NCBI RefSeq assembly: GCF_004378355.1
Contig: NZ_SNUB01000008.1
Coordinates: 1 to 64,000, forward strand
Length of the DNA stretch: 64,000 nt
Reading direction: 5' to 3'
Source: Psychromonas algicola
GTDB lineage: Bacteria; Pseudomonadota; Gammaproteobacteria; Enterobacterales; Psychromonadaceae
The translations under genes and the position numbers were made by a program. The first letter of the stretch is position 1, and the number at the start of each line of letters is the position of its first letter. Below are positions 1 through 8,174 of this stretch, one piece after another. Under the pieces are notes generated by a model, which saw only the letters and a program-made list of their open reading frames with translations, ran no database searches and was not told the origin of the DNA.

Positions 1-481
1 GGCTTCGAGTGAGTGGAAATCGTAATCTAAAGGCATAAAAAAATCCGATGTTGAGTGAACATCGGATTCTGATCCCATTCGGGTAAAAATCAACTAATTT
101 TTCTTAACTGATCGGCATTAGGCGCTTAGTCTCGTCTTTATTCACTGTTTAATCGATTAAAAAAAGGGCTTGCTGCTCTTTTTTTATGCCTATTAATTAA
201 TCATAGAATACTAAACAGATCTTAATGCGTAAAAAGTACTAATTGAAAGTGCGTATTGAATTATCTTTTTACGCAAAATTTATAATATCTATTTAATGCG
301 CTTAGCATAAATAAAAATGTTTTTATCTATATGTTATTTTTATCTTTGCGCTTCAGCTTTAGTTGTTTATTATTAACGTTCAAGCCTTAAAGTAAGTCTT
401 TAACCTTCTCTTATTAATGCTAATTTTCCTGTCTGAATTTGTTTAATAAGTGTCATTTCTTTTAGTTTAAATGGAGTAAAT
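1..481. other. Intergenic region with two hairpins at the left edge
   Basis: No convincing gene lies here. One frame (codons from 2 to a TAA at 23-25) could be the last few residues of a gene entering from the left, but eight codons cannot prove it. A perfect 11-bp inverted repeat (42-52 with 58-68, loop 53-57) has an A tract on its left, so on the minus strand it reads as hairpin plus T tract. A second hairpin sits at 158-186. A 13-bp perfect inverted repeat pairs 31-43 with 179-191 and encloses both. From 192 to 481 the DNA is AT-rich upstream sequence of the antiporter gene; I see no clear promoter hexamers there. Confidence 0.6.
160..186 (+). terminator. Hairpin with T tract
   Basis: An A tract followed by GGGC, a short loop and GCTC followed by seven or more T residues forms a self-complementary stem with one G-T wobble. 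It looks like a Rho-independent terminator for a transcript coming from the left edge. Confidence 0.5.
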
Positions 482-1708
482 ATGTCTTTTGAAATGATCA
501 TGATAGGTATTGCTAGCTTAGTTGCTATTGGTATCTTATTGCATCATCCATCTAAAACGGTTGGTATTCCATCCTTGCTTATTTTCATGTCCGTAGGATT
601 TGTTTTTGGCAACGGTGAATTCGACTTTGTTTATGACAATTTACAACTGACTTCATTTATTGGCGGCATGGCATTAAACGTGATTGTCTTTGTTGGTGGC
701 TTAAATACATCCAATGAAAGCATCAAGCTAGCTTGGAAAGAAGGCGGCATGCTGTCGAGTTTTGGTATTCTCTTCACCACTTTTGTGTTTGCTATTATTT
801 TATATTACTTATTACATTTCGATTTCTTAACTTGTTTACTTTTTGCTGCCGTCGTTTCTTCAACAGATGCCGCCGCTGTTTTTTCTATTTTAGAATCAAA
901 AAAGCTAAAATTAAAAGAAAACACAGATACGGTTTTACAATTTGAATCTGCAACAAATGATCCCGTGGCATTATTAATGGTTGTTTTATTAACGGATCTC
1001 ATATTAAGCGGAAGTGGCGTTGCACCTACCGTTTCAAGTATCAGTGTATTATTAGCACAGCAGGTTTTATTAGGTAGTTTACTTGGTTTTTTCCTAGGTA
1101 AATTATGTGTGATTGCGCTTAATCATATCAAGCTTAAAGAATACGGGTTAATTCCTGTGTTTATTTTGGCCTGTTTTACAATTTGTGTGTATGCATCTGA
1201 ATTAATTGGTGGCAATGTATTAATCGCCGTTTATATTGCAGGTGTGATCATTGGTAATCAACTAATGCGCGGACGCGATGTGAATAAACACTTCTTTAAT
1301 GGTTTCTCTTGGTTAGCGCAATCGTTAATGTTTATTTTGATTGGCTTACAGATCTTCCCTCAAAATTTAATTAGTGTTTTTTGGATCTCAGTTATTCCTG
1401 CGTTGTTGCTTATTTTTGTTGCTAGGCCTCTCGCTGTACAGATATGTTACTTGCCTTTTATAAAAGCTTCTTGGAAAAAACGTTTGTTTATTTCTTCTAT
1501 CGGCCTAAAAGGTGCTACACCTATTGTCTTTGCACTTATTCCGGCAACGGCAGGCGTTGAAGGCTCTTTAGACATTATTAACATGGTCTTTTTTGTTGTC
1601 CTGTTTTCTGTTTTATTACAAGGTGGAGCGATTGAACCATTAGCAAAAAAATTGAATTTAGTAGAAGACGAGTCGTCATCGAATAAATCAGAAAAAGAAA
1701 CAGATTAA
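482..1708 (+). CDS. CPA1-family cation:proton antiporter (NhaP/CvrA-like), short form
   Basis: Predicted inner-membrane exchanger of Na+ or K+ for H+. The 408-residue protein is almost entirely hydrophobic, with about 11-12 membrane segments. The family transport motif is visible as STDAAAVFS around residue 126 and ESATNDPVA at 155-163, where the Asn-Asp pair (159-160) is the expected ion-binding site. It ends after the last membrane segment with a short acidic, Ser-rich tail. NhaP2/CvrA proteins of E. coli and Vibrio are longer (over 550 residues) and carry cytoplasmic TrkA_C-type regulatory domains, which are absent here. The ATG is preceded by a weak GGAG-like site. A terminator follows, so it is probably monocistronic. 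Confidence 0.85.
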   Translation: MSFEMIMIGIASLVAIGILLHHPSKTVGIPSLLIFMSVGFVFGNGEFDFVYDNLQLTSFIGGMALNVIVFVGGLNTSNESIKLAWKEGGMLSSFGILFTTFVFAIILYYLLHFDFLTCLLFAAVVSSTDAAAVFSILESKKLKLKENTDTVLQFESATNDPVALLMVVLLTDLILSGSGVAPTVSSISVLLAQQVLLGSLLGFFLGKLCVIALNHIKLKEYGLIPVFILACFTICVYASELIGGNVLIAVYIAGVIIGNQLMRGRDVNKHFFNGFSWLAQSLMFILIGLQIFPQNLISVFWISVIPALLLIFVARPLAVQICYLPFIKASWKKRLFISSIGLKGATPIVFALIPATAGVEGSLDIINMVFFVVLFSVLLQGGAIEPLAKKLNLVEDESSSNKSEKETD

Positions 1709-1746
1709 AGCTTACCAAGCTGCTTTCCCTCTCTCTTGATAATTTG

Positions 1747-1779
1747 TCAATAACGATTTAGTTTATCGTTATTGACTTT
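1747..1779 (+). terminator. Rho-independent terminator after the antiporter
   Basis: A perfect 11-bp stem (1747-1757 with 1765-1775) with a 7-nt loop is followed by a short T-rich stretch. It lies just downstream of the antiporter stop. Confidence 0.7.
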
Positions 1780-1901
1780 TACTACTCTAAATCACCTTAT
1801 TCTTTACCGTTTTATATTTTATAGCCGTTGTCATATTTGTTACATATTCGCTTTGTAGTATGTAGTTGAAATTATTCATTCAACTTTATTTGGAGATATT
1901 A

Positions 1902-2468
1902 ATGAAAACGACAACAACAATCCTAGCTGCTAGTTTAGCGCTTGCTTTAACTGCTTGTACTAATAATGATACTAAAACTGCTCAATCTAATGTAAGTGAA
2001 GTTATTGAAAATATAAACAATGATGACTTATATGAGGTTCATGCGGAAGGGCGTCTTTATGTCTTTGATGATAAGGCAACGTATAATGAGTTTTTGTCTG
2101 TCGGTGAAACTTCTTTCCGTCAAACGTTTATCGGCAGTGGGCCACACGGTCAAACCGTTGTTTTTGGCATGACAAGCAAAGATAAGAAAAAGCACTTTAG
2201 CCAAATTGCAGGATATAACCTTTATCACGGCACTTTACCTGCTGCAGCTGATTTTTATGGCGAGGCTCGTTTAGAAAATCGTATTTATGTTTTTGATAGC
2301 ATTGATGATATGAAAGCAGTACGTGAGGTTGGTGAAGCTTCATTACGTTATACAGATATTGGAAGTGGTCCTAAAGGGGAAACGGTTGTATATGTGTTAC
2401 GTAGTGATAATAAGAAAGTAAAACCAGTTGCTTTGATTGAAGAGTTTAAAAAACGTAATAATATTTAA
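1902..2468 (+). CDS. Lipoprotein with two copies of a small repeat domain
   Basis: Function unknown. The start chosen is the ATG at 1902, preceded by a GGAGA site; a TTG at 1866 in frame would add a run without a signal-peptide character. From this ATG the protein begins with a signal peptide and a lipobox Leu-Thr-Ala-Cys, so it should be lipidated and exported. The mature part contains two similar units of about 50 residues: each has (R)LYVFD or RIYVFD, then a V-G-E-(T/A)-S motif, then IGSGP-G-TVV. This internal duplication is plain in the protein, but I do not recognise the family. It faces satP on the other strand across a shared terminator. Confidence 0.75.
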   Translation: MKTTTTILAASLALALTACTNNDTKTAQSNVSEVIENINNDDLYEVHAEGRLYVFDDKATYNEFLSVGETSFRQTFIGSGPHGQTVVFGMTSKDKKKHFSQIAGYNLYHGTLPAAADFYGEARLENRIYVFDSIDDMKAVREVGEASLRYTDIGSGPKGETVVYVLRSDNKKVKPVALIEEFKKRNNI

Positions 2469-2486
2469 TCAAGATGGATTAGATAT

Positions 2487-2515
2487 AAAAAAACCGAGTT
2501 TAACTCGGTTTTTTT
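2487..2515. terminator. Bidirectional terminator between convergent genes
   Basis: The stem CCGAG/CTCGG is flanked by an A tract on the left and a T tract on the right, so it can stop transcription from both the lipoprotein gene and satP. Confidence 0.85.
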
Positions 2516-2539
2516 AGCACTAATTCAAATTAGTTAATA

Positions 2540-3121
2540 CTATTTTGGTTCACCGATTGGTAAAACAGTACGACCGTATTGTTCGTTGATCACTTCAGCC
2601 ATTGCTAAGTAAATCGCACTTAAACCACAAATGATACCTTCATAACCCGCTATTTGACCAATTAACTCATTACCAGTGAAATCACGAATTGCTAATAAAG
2701 CAAATAATACAGTTAAGCTACCAAAGATAAATTGTAATACCTTGTTACCACGTAACGTACCAATAAACATAAAGCCAGTGAAAATACCCCACATCACTAA
2801 ATACCAAGCCATAAATGCATGCGGAGTTGCTTGAGTTGGACCACCTTCAAGACCTAATTGCGGTAGCAATAGTAATACTACTAAGCTAATCCAAAAAAAG
2901 CCGTATGAAGTAAATGCTGTTAAACCAAAAGTGTTACCTTTTTTAAATTCCAAAAGACCTGCAAATACTTGTGCAATACCACCGTAACATAAACCCATTG
3001 CAAGAATCATTGCGCTGATTTCGAAAAAACCAGCATTATGGATGTTAAGTAAAACTGTTGTCATGCCAAAGCCCATTAGGCCAAGAGGAGCTGGATTAGC
3101 ATAATTAATTGATTGTGACAC
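2540..3121 (-). CDS. satP: Acetate/succinate transporter, GPR1/FUN34/YaaH family (SatP)
   Basis: Predicted inner-membrane acetate (and succinate) uptake protein. The family signature [14 protein letters not shown] is present at the N terminus, followed by six hydrophobic segments; this matches E. coli SatP closely in order and size (188 residues there, about 193 here). I chose the GTG at 3121 because an AAGG ribosome site lies about 8 nt upstream and the resulting N terminus matches the family; an ATG at 3169 would add 16 residues without family support. It converges on the lipoprotein gene and is divergent from the ABC importer operon. Confidence 0.9.
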   Translation of the reverse strand: MSQSINYANPAPLGLMGFGMTTVLLNIHNAGFFEISAMILAMGLCYGGIAQVFAGLLEFKKGNTFGLTAFTSYGFFWISLVVLLLLPQLGLEGGPTQATPHAFMAWYLVMWGIFTGFMFIGTLRGNKVLQFIFGSLTVLFALLAIRDFTGNELIGQIAGYEGIICGLSAIYLAMAEVINEQYGRTVLPIGEPK

Positions 3122-3418
3122 TTTTGTATACCTTTTATAAAATGTGTAAGAAATTGAGATCGCGCGCACAATATCATGGAAGAAAATTTTGTAAAGAAAT
3201 TTATTAGAATAAGCTTGAGATCTCTATTGTAATTAATTTGGATCAATAAACCTTGAGTGCATTTGAAGGTCTGTTTTTATAAATAATTGCTTGGAATTAG
3301 CCTAATTTGACCTTTAAAGCGCAATAACAGCAAACTATCGCTATTAATTCTATTAATTTTTCTTAATAAACTAGGTACAATGAAAATTAATTACGATTAA
3401 TTAAAATGAATAATAATA

Positions 3419-4186
3419 ATGACAATACCTACTATATCGATTAGAAATCTACATAAATCTTTCGCTGATAATGAAGTACTAAAAGGCATTGACTTAGAAG
3501 CGCATCAAGGTGATGTTATTTCTATTTTGGGTGCATCCGGTTCAGGTAAAAGTACATTATTACGTTGCGTTAATTTACTTGAAACGCCAACATCAGGTCA
3601 CATTTTAATTAATGGTGAATTAATTAAAATGAAAGACGATAAGAAACATGGGCCGATGCCTGTGTCGATTAAACAAGTTGAGCGAATTCGTAGCCGTTTA
3701 GCCATGGTGTTTCAAGGGTTTAATTTGTGGTCGCATTTATCTGTGATCGAGAATGTAATCGAAGCACCTATTCATGTATTAGGCGTTCCGAGAAAAGAAG
3801 CGATTGTTAAAGCAGAAGCATTATTAGAACGCGTTGGCTTATTTAATCGTAAAGATTATTATCCAGGTCAACTATCTGGAGGTCAGAAACAACGTGTCGC
3901 GATTGCTCGAGCATTGGCTGTCGAGCCTGAAGTAATGCTATTTGATGAACCTACATCGGCACTTGACCCTGAATTGGTTGGCGATGTGTTGAGTGTAATG
4001 CGTGATTTGGCCGAAGAAGGGCGTACTATGTTAGTAGTAACTCACGAAATGGCCTTTGCAAGAGACGTATCTAGTAAAGTTATATTTTTACATGAAGGTT
4101 TAGTTGAAGAAGAAGGTAAACCTGAACTTATTTTTGAAAACCCAACATCAGAACGTTTTAAGAAGTTTATATCAACCGTTTATTAG
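3419..4186 (+). CDS. Basic amino acid ABC importer, ATP-binding subunit (HisP/AotP-like)
   Basis: Cytoplasmic ATPase of a polar-amino-acid importer. The 255-residue protein has Walker A GASGSGKST (about 37-45), Q-loop FQGFNLWSH, signature LSGGQKQR, Walker B VMLFDEPTSALDP and the H-loop histidine in VVTHEM. The FQGFNLW segment and full length match the HisP/ArtP/AotP class. It is first of four co-directional genes (ATPase, binding protein, two permeases). The leader is very AT-rich. I looked for an ArgR box upstream and saw only weak half sites, so the control is open. Confidence 0.9.
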   Translation: MTIPTISIRNLHKSFADNEVLKGIDLEAHQGDVISILGASGSGKSTLLRCVNLLETPTSGHILINGELIKMKDDKKHGPMPVSIKQVERIRSRLAMVFQGFNLWSHLSVIENVIEAPIHVLGVPRKEAIVKAEALLERVGLFNRKDYYPGQLSGGQKQRVAIARALAVEPEVMLFDEPTSALDPELVGDVLSVMRDLAEEGRTMLVVTHEMAFARDVSSKVIFLHEGLVEEEGKPELIFENPTSERFKKFISTVY

Positions 4187-4243
4187 TCTGTTAATTCATA
4201 CAATAAAAAACAACAACAATAATAAAATAACTAAGGAAGAAAA

Positions 4244-5017
4244 ATGAAAAAACTAACGCTATTGCTTGCAACGTTTACATTTGCATTTGGTACTGCACAA
4301 GCTAAAGATTGGAAAGAAATCCGTTTTGGTATTGAAGGAGCTTACCCTCCATTTAGCCAAACAGAAGCTGATGGAACAGTAACGGGATTTGATATTGATA
4401 TTGCTAATGCATTATGTGAAGAACTAAATGCAAAATGTACATTAATTAAGCAAGATTGGGATGGCATGATCCCTGCTTTATTAGCGCGTAAATTCGATGG
4501 TATTATCGCGACAATGGATATTACTGAAGATCGTCTTAAAAAAGTTGATTTTACTAACAAATATCAACATATCCCAGCTCGTTTTGCAGCTAAAAAAGGC
4601 GCTGCATTTGAAGCGACAAATGCATTTATGAAAGGTAAAAAAATTGGCGTACAACGTGCGACGTCAATGGATAAATACGTTTCTGATAACTTCCCATCTG
4701 CAGAAATCAAACGTTACGGTACATTTGATGAAGCTTACCTAGATTTAAAAGCAGGTCGTGTTCATTACATCATTGCTGACTCAGCTTCTATCTCTTCTGG
4801 TTTATTAGCTAAAGCAGGTGGCGATAAATTTGACTTTGTTGGTCCTAAATTAACAGACCCTAAATGGTTTGGTCATGGTGCAGGTATTGCTACTCGTAAA
4901 CGCGATAAAGATTTAACTGAACAGTTAAATAAAGCAATTGCTGCGATTCGTGCAAATGGTACTTACAAAAAGATTCAAGATAAATACTTCACTTTTGACA
5001 TTTACGGTGAAGAATAA
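4244..5017 (+). CDS. Lysine/arginine/ornithine/histidine-type periplasmic binding protein
   Basis: Solute receptor of the importer. A cleavable signal peptide ends in TAQA around residue 20. The mature protein has the SBP family 3 pattern: FGIEGAYPPFS, GFDIDIANALC, QDWDGMIPALLARKFDGIIATM, and DFTNKY. The C-terminal KYFTFDIYGEE resembles ArgT, HisJ and AotJ, so basic amino acids are the likely ligands; which one is preferred cannot be read from the sequence. A good AAGGA site precedes the ATG. A terminator hairpin follows, before the permeases. Confidence 0.88.
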   Translation: MKKLTLLLATFTFAFGTAQAKDWKEIRFGIEGAYPPFSQTEADGTVTGFDIDIANALCEELNAKCTLIKQDWDGMIPALLARKFDGIIATMDITEDRLKKVDFTNKYQHIPARFAAKKGAAFEATNAFMKGKKIGVQRATSMDKYVSDNFPSAEIKRYGTFDEAYLDLKAGRVHYIIADSASISSGLLAKAGGDKFDFVGPKLTDPKWFGHGAGIATRKRDKDLTEQLNKAIAAIRANGTYKKIQDKYFTFDIYGEE

Positions 5018-5050
5018 ATTAGACGTTAGTTTGTAATAACGTTAAACCAG

Positions 5051-5099
5051 AAGGATGATTTTGACTGATAGTATTTTATCAGTTGCGTCATCCTTTTTT
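5051..5099 (+). terminator. Intra-operon terminator/attenuator between binding protein and permeases
   Basis: A two-part hairpin: outer stem 5051-5058 with 5088-5095, inner stem 5064-5070 with 5077-5083, followed by a T tract. Being inside the operon, it probably lets the receptor mRNA accumulate more than the permease mRNA. Confidence 0.75.
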
Positions 5100-5171
5100 A
5101 TTATTTGCGCTCTATCGATTTATTGTAATTGGTATCGAGATAGAGAGTAAATTCTATGAAAAGAAGTTTAT

Positions 5172-5912
5172 ATGTTTGATTTATATGGTTACCAAGACAT
5201 TTTTTTAAAGGGGGCATGGCTAACACTTCAAGTGGCTTTGCTATCTTTAATACTTGCTGTTGCTTTAGGGTTATTGGCCGCTTTAGCTAAGCTATCTCAT
5301 TCAAAAATATTAACCAGCATCGCCACTATCTATACAACAGTGATACGTGGAATACCTGATTTGATATTAATGCTGATAATTTTTTTTGGTGGGCAAGTGC
5401 TCATTAACAATATGAGTTATGGCTTTAATGAATGGATTAACGAAGTCTTAACTGGTTATTACCCAAATCATGAATGGACTTCTTATTTACCTGATTATAT
5501 CGATATCAGTCCTTATCTTGCTGGCATTATTACAATAGGATTTATTTTTGGCGCTTATATGGCTGAAACTTTCCGAGGTGCAATTCTTTCTGTCAGTAAA
5601 GGGCAGTTAGAGGCAGCTACAGCTTATGGTATGAATAAATATAAACGATTTTTCCGTATTATGTTTCCACAAATGATGCGCCATGCATTACCTGGTTTAG
5701 GTAATAACTGGCTAGTGTTATTAAAAACAACGGCATTGGTGTCGATTATTGGATTACAGGATATGGTGAAAATTGCAGGTGATGCTTCAGGCTCAACTCA
5801 AAAACCATTCACATTCTATTTAGTTGTTGCTTTAGTCTTTCTATTTTATACCTCTGTTTCTACTGCATTCTTAAAGTGGGCAGAGCATAAATACAGTATT
5901 CGAACGAGGTAG
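5172..5912 (+). CDS. Amino acid ABC importer permease (HisQ/AotQ-like)
   Basis: One of two membrane subunits of the importer. The 246-residue protein has a HisM-type permease pattern with about five membrane segments and the EAA loop EAATAYGMNKYKRFFRIMFPQ that contacts the ATPase. HisQ-type permeases are somewhat shorter; an extra hydrophilic piece (about residues 80-115, rich in Tyr, Asn and Trp) lies between the segments. It is followed after 2 nt by the second permease, so the two are translationally linked. Confidence 0.88.
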   Translation: MFDLYGYQDIFLKGAWLTLQVALLSLILAVALGLLAALAKLSHSKILTSIATIYTTVIRGIPDLILMLIIFFGGQVLINNMSYGFNEWINEVLTGYYPNHEWTSYLPDYIDISPYLAGIITIGFIFGAYMAETFRGAILSVSKGQLEAATAYGMNKYKRFFRIMFPQMMRHALPGLGNNWLVLLKTTALVSIIGLQDMVKIAGDASGSTQKPFTFYLVVALVFLFYTSVSTAFLKWAEHKYSIRTR

Positions 5913-5914
5913 AT

Positions 5915-6589
5915 ATGGATTTTTCGATCATTATTAATGAATACCAGTTTTACCTAGAAGGTTTATGGACAACGACTTGGTTAGTTGCTGCATCATTATT
6001 ATTAGGTTTAATTATTGCTATTCCAGCAGGTATTCTACGAACCAATAACAATTGGCTTATTAAAGGACCTATTTGGGCTTATATGTACTTCTTTCGCGGA
6101 TCTCCGCTATTAGTACAGTTATTCTTAATTTATTACGGTGTTGCACAATTTGATGCAATTAAAGAAAGTTGGCTATGGTATTACTTTCAAGAAGCTTGGT
6201 TCTGCGCCTTGTTAGCTTTCACTTTGAATACCGGTGCTTATACTGCTGAAATTGTCCGCGGTGCAATTAAAAATATGCCAAAAGGTGAATTAGAAGCCGC
6301 TAAAGCTTATGGTATGACTCGCTTGCAAACATTAAGACGTATTATCTTACCTGGTTCATTACGCCGTGCTTTACCTGCTTATAGTAATGAAATAATTTTC
6401 ATGATCCATGGTAGTGCAATTGCTGGTGTTGTGACCATTGTTGATATAACTGGTGCTGCTCGAGTTGTGAATGCGCGATACTATGCACCTTTTGAAGCTT
6501 ACCTAGCTGCGGGTATTTTATATATGTGTTTAACCTTTTCGGTTATCTATTTATTTAAATTATGGGAAAAGCGTCAGCATCATATCTAG
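5915..6589 (+). CDS. Amino acid ABC importer permease (HisM/AotM-like)
   Basis: Second membrane subunit. The 224-residue protein has the typical N-terminal segments, YFFRGSPLLVQLFLIYYG, TAEIVRGAI and the EAA loop starting EAAKAYGMTRLQTLRR. Length and motifs match HisM/AotM. It ends the operon; a GC-rich hairpin follows 20 nt downstream. Confidence 0.88.
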   Translation: MDFSIIINEYQFYLEGLWTTTWLVAASLLLGLIIAIPAGILRTNNNWLIKGPIWAYMYFFRGSPLLVQLFLIYYGVAQFDAIKESWLWYYFQEAWFCALLAFTLNTGAYTAEIVRGAIKNMPKGELEAAKAYGMTRLQTLRRIILPGSLRRALPAYSNEIIFMIHGSAIAGVVTIVDITGAARVVNARYYAPFEAYLAAGILYMCLTFSVIYLFKLWEKRQHHI

Positions 6590-6609
6590 ATCAATTTAGA
6601 ACCAATAAT

Positions 6610-6635
6610 ACTGCTCACGATAGAGCAGTGTTTTG
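6610..6635 (+). terminator. Terminator of the ABC importer operon
   Basis: The stem ACTGCTC/GAGCAGT with a 6-nt loop is followed by a T-rich run. Confidence 0.7.
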
Positions 6636-6695
6636 TTTCTTCAAGTCACTTTACCTGTCTATTATTACGAATTTTAATGCCTAGGAGATGTTATT

Positions 6696-6911
6696 TTGAA
6701 TCAAATTAACCCGAAAAAGCTACTTAAAAGTAAATGGACTGCGGTTAAACCGATTAATAAAGAAAAGCATTTTCTGGTCACTAAAGTTGAGTTTGATGAA
6801 GAAGGTGAGGTCACTCTTTGTATTTTAGAAGCAATATTATCAAACCGAGAGAATGAAATACTTTGGCAAGATTTAAAAGATGTGAAGCAATGGTTGCAAG
6901 GTTGGAAGTAA
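6696..6911 (+). CDS. Small Trp-rich protein (TIGR02450-like)
   Basis: A 71-residue soluble protein of unknown function. It starts INPKKLLKSKWTAVKP and contains NKEKHFLVTKV and a C-terminal W-LK-V-QWLQGWK, with four Trp in all; this is the pattern of the TIGR02450 'Trp-rich' small proteins common in marine gammaproteobacteria. The start is a TTG at 6696, supported by a TAGGAG site 8-9 nt upstream; no ATG in frame would keep the conserved N terminus. It converges on the cyclophilin gene with a shared terminator. Confidence 0.8.
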   Translation: MNQINPKKLLKSKWTAVKPINKEKHFLVTKVEFDEEGEVTLCILEAILSNRENEILWQDLKDVKQWLQGWK

Positions 6912-6930
6912 GTAATATTCACTTATAATC

Positions 6931-6970
6931 AATAACCGTATAGCTCATACTGAAGCATCATACGGTTATT
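6931..6970. terminator. Bidirectional terminator hairpin
   Basis: A perfect 11-bp inverted repeat, 6931-6941 with 6960-6970, lies between convergent genes. The flanks are A/T-rich rather than pure T tracts. Confidence 0.65.
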
Positions 6971-6980
6971 TAATTTATAG

Positions 6981-7565
6981 TTATATAACTGGGATTTCTT
7001 GTACAGGTGCAGCTTTAAGTACAGTAATACTATTTATAATAACTGGTACAACAGGTTTATCCTGATCGTCTGTTTCTACAGCTGCTATTTTATCAACAAC
7101 ATCCATTCCTAACGTTACTTTACCAAAAACGGCATAACCGTATTTCGTATTTTTAGCATCTAAAAAAGTGTTGTCTCTGTGGTTAATATAAAATTGACGT
7201 GTTGCAGAATGTGGATGGCTTGTACGGGCCATAGCGATAGTACCGCGGATATTACTTAAGCCATTACGTGATTCATTACCAATGGCGATAAAAGTCTTTA
7301 GCTGCTGCCCTGACTCGTAAAAACCACCACCTTGGATCATAAAGTCGTTAATAACCCGATGGAACATGCTTTTCGAGTATTCATCATTGTCGATATAATT
7401 TAGAAAGTTAGCCACCGTATTGGGTGCTCGACTTGTAAAAAGTTGAACAGTTATTTTCCCTTGATTCGTATCGATCTCGATAATTGGGTTAATTAATATG
7501 GGTTTTTCAATTGCTAACGCTATATTACTTACTAATAAAAATATTAGTGCGGTAATGAATTTCAT
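6981..7565 (-). CDS. Periplasmic peptidyl-prolyl cis-trans isomerase, cyclophilin type
   Basis: Proline isomerase that assists folding in the periplasm. The first 18 residues form a cleavable signal peptide ending in ALA. The cyclophilin core shows TNQGKITVQLF, FHRVINDFMIQGGGF (catalytic Arg region), a Gln-rich RQFYIN stretch and YGYAVFGKVTLGMDVVDKI. The length of 194 fits PpiA. It is 24 nt downstream of the YajG-like lipoprotein gene and probably cotranscribed with it. Confidence 0.9.
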   Translation of the reverse strand: MKFITALIFLLVSNIALAIEKPILINPIIEIDTNQGKITVQLFTSRAPNTVANFLNYIDNDEYSKSMFHRVINDFMIQGGGFYESGQQLKTFIAIGNESRNGLSNIRGTIAMARTSHPHSATRQFYINHRDNTFLDAKNTKYGYAVFGKVTLGMDVVDKIAAVETDDQDKPVVPVIINSITVLKAAPVQEIPVI

Positions 7566-7589
7566 AACTGTTCCTTTGATATCAATAAG

Positions 7590-8174
7590 TTAAAATTGTT
7601 GTAGTTTATCGTTTAGCTCTTCATCTTGAACTATTTGATTGAGTAATTCTGATAGTTGCACACTTAATTCTTTTGTAATACGTGAAATACTTGCTGTGAA
7701 TGGACCTTCCCACTGATTATTTGATTTGAATAATTTCACATAAATATTGCCTTGATGAGTAACCTGTATTTTCAGTATTAATTCTGATTTCACTTCGTAA
7801 CTAACCGCAGCTTCTGTTACTGTTGCTAATGCTTTGATTAACTTAATATCAATTTTGTAATCGCTTTGATCGACTATTTTTAATTTATTATTTGCCCAAG
7901 CTTCTGATAGATTTTTTTCAATTAATAAACGCACTGACTGATGCTCATTAATTAATTGAGCAACCTTATCGCCGTCAACTATTTGCACTAAGTGACGCTC
8001 GATGCGTAAATCTTGGCTATCTACTTGCCATGGGTTTTCATTAGTAAAGGTGTAAGTACCAGCTTTTAAATCAAGATCAGGAATAATATTAATATCAGTA
8101 GGAACTGAAGCACAACTTATTAATGTTAATAAAGAGGAGATGAGAAGCGTTTTTTTAAGGTAACTTTTAATCAT
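7590..8174 (-). CDS. yajG: YajG-family lipoprotein
   Basis: Envelope lipoprotein of unknown precise function. The N terminus is a lipoprotein signal peptide with the lipobox Leu-Ile-Ser-Cys at about residues 18-21. Length (194) and the layout of the mature domain, including the (V/I)RLLIEKNLSEAW segment and later alternating strands, resemble E. coli YajG (192 residues). The upstream side is a long noncoding region. Family assignment rests on overall similarity that I recognise, not on an alignment. Confidence 0.7.
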   Translation of the reverse strand: MIKSYLKKTLLISSLLTLISCASVPTDINIIPDLDLKAGTYTFTNENPWQVDSQDLRIERHLVQIVDGDKVAQLINEHQSVRLLIEKNLSEAWANNKLKIVDQSDYKIDIKLIKALATVTEAAVSYEVKSELILKIQVTHQGNIYVKLFKSNNQWEGPFTASISRITKELSVQLSELLNQIVQDEELNDKLQQF

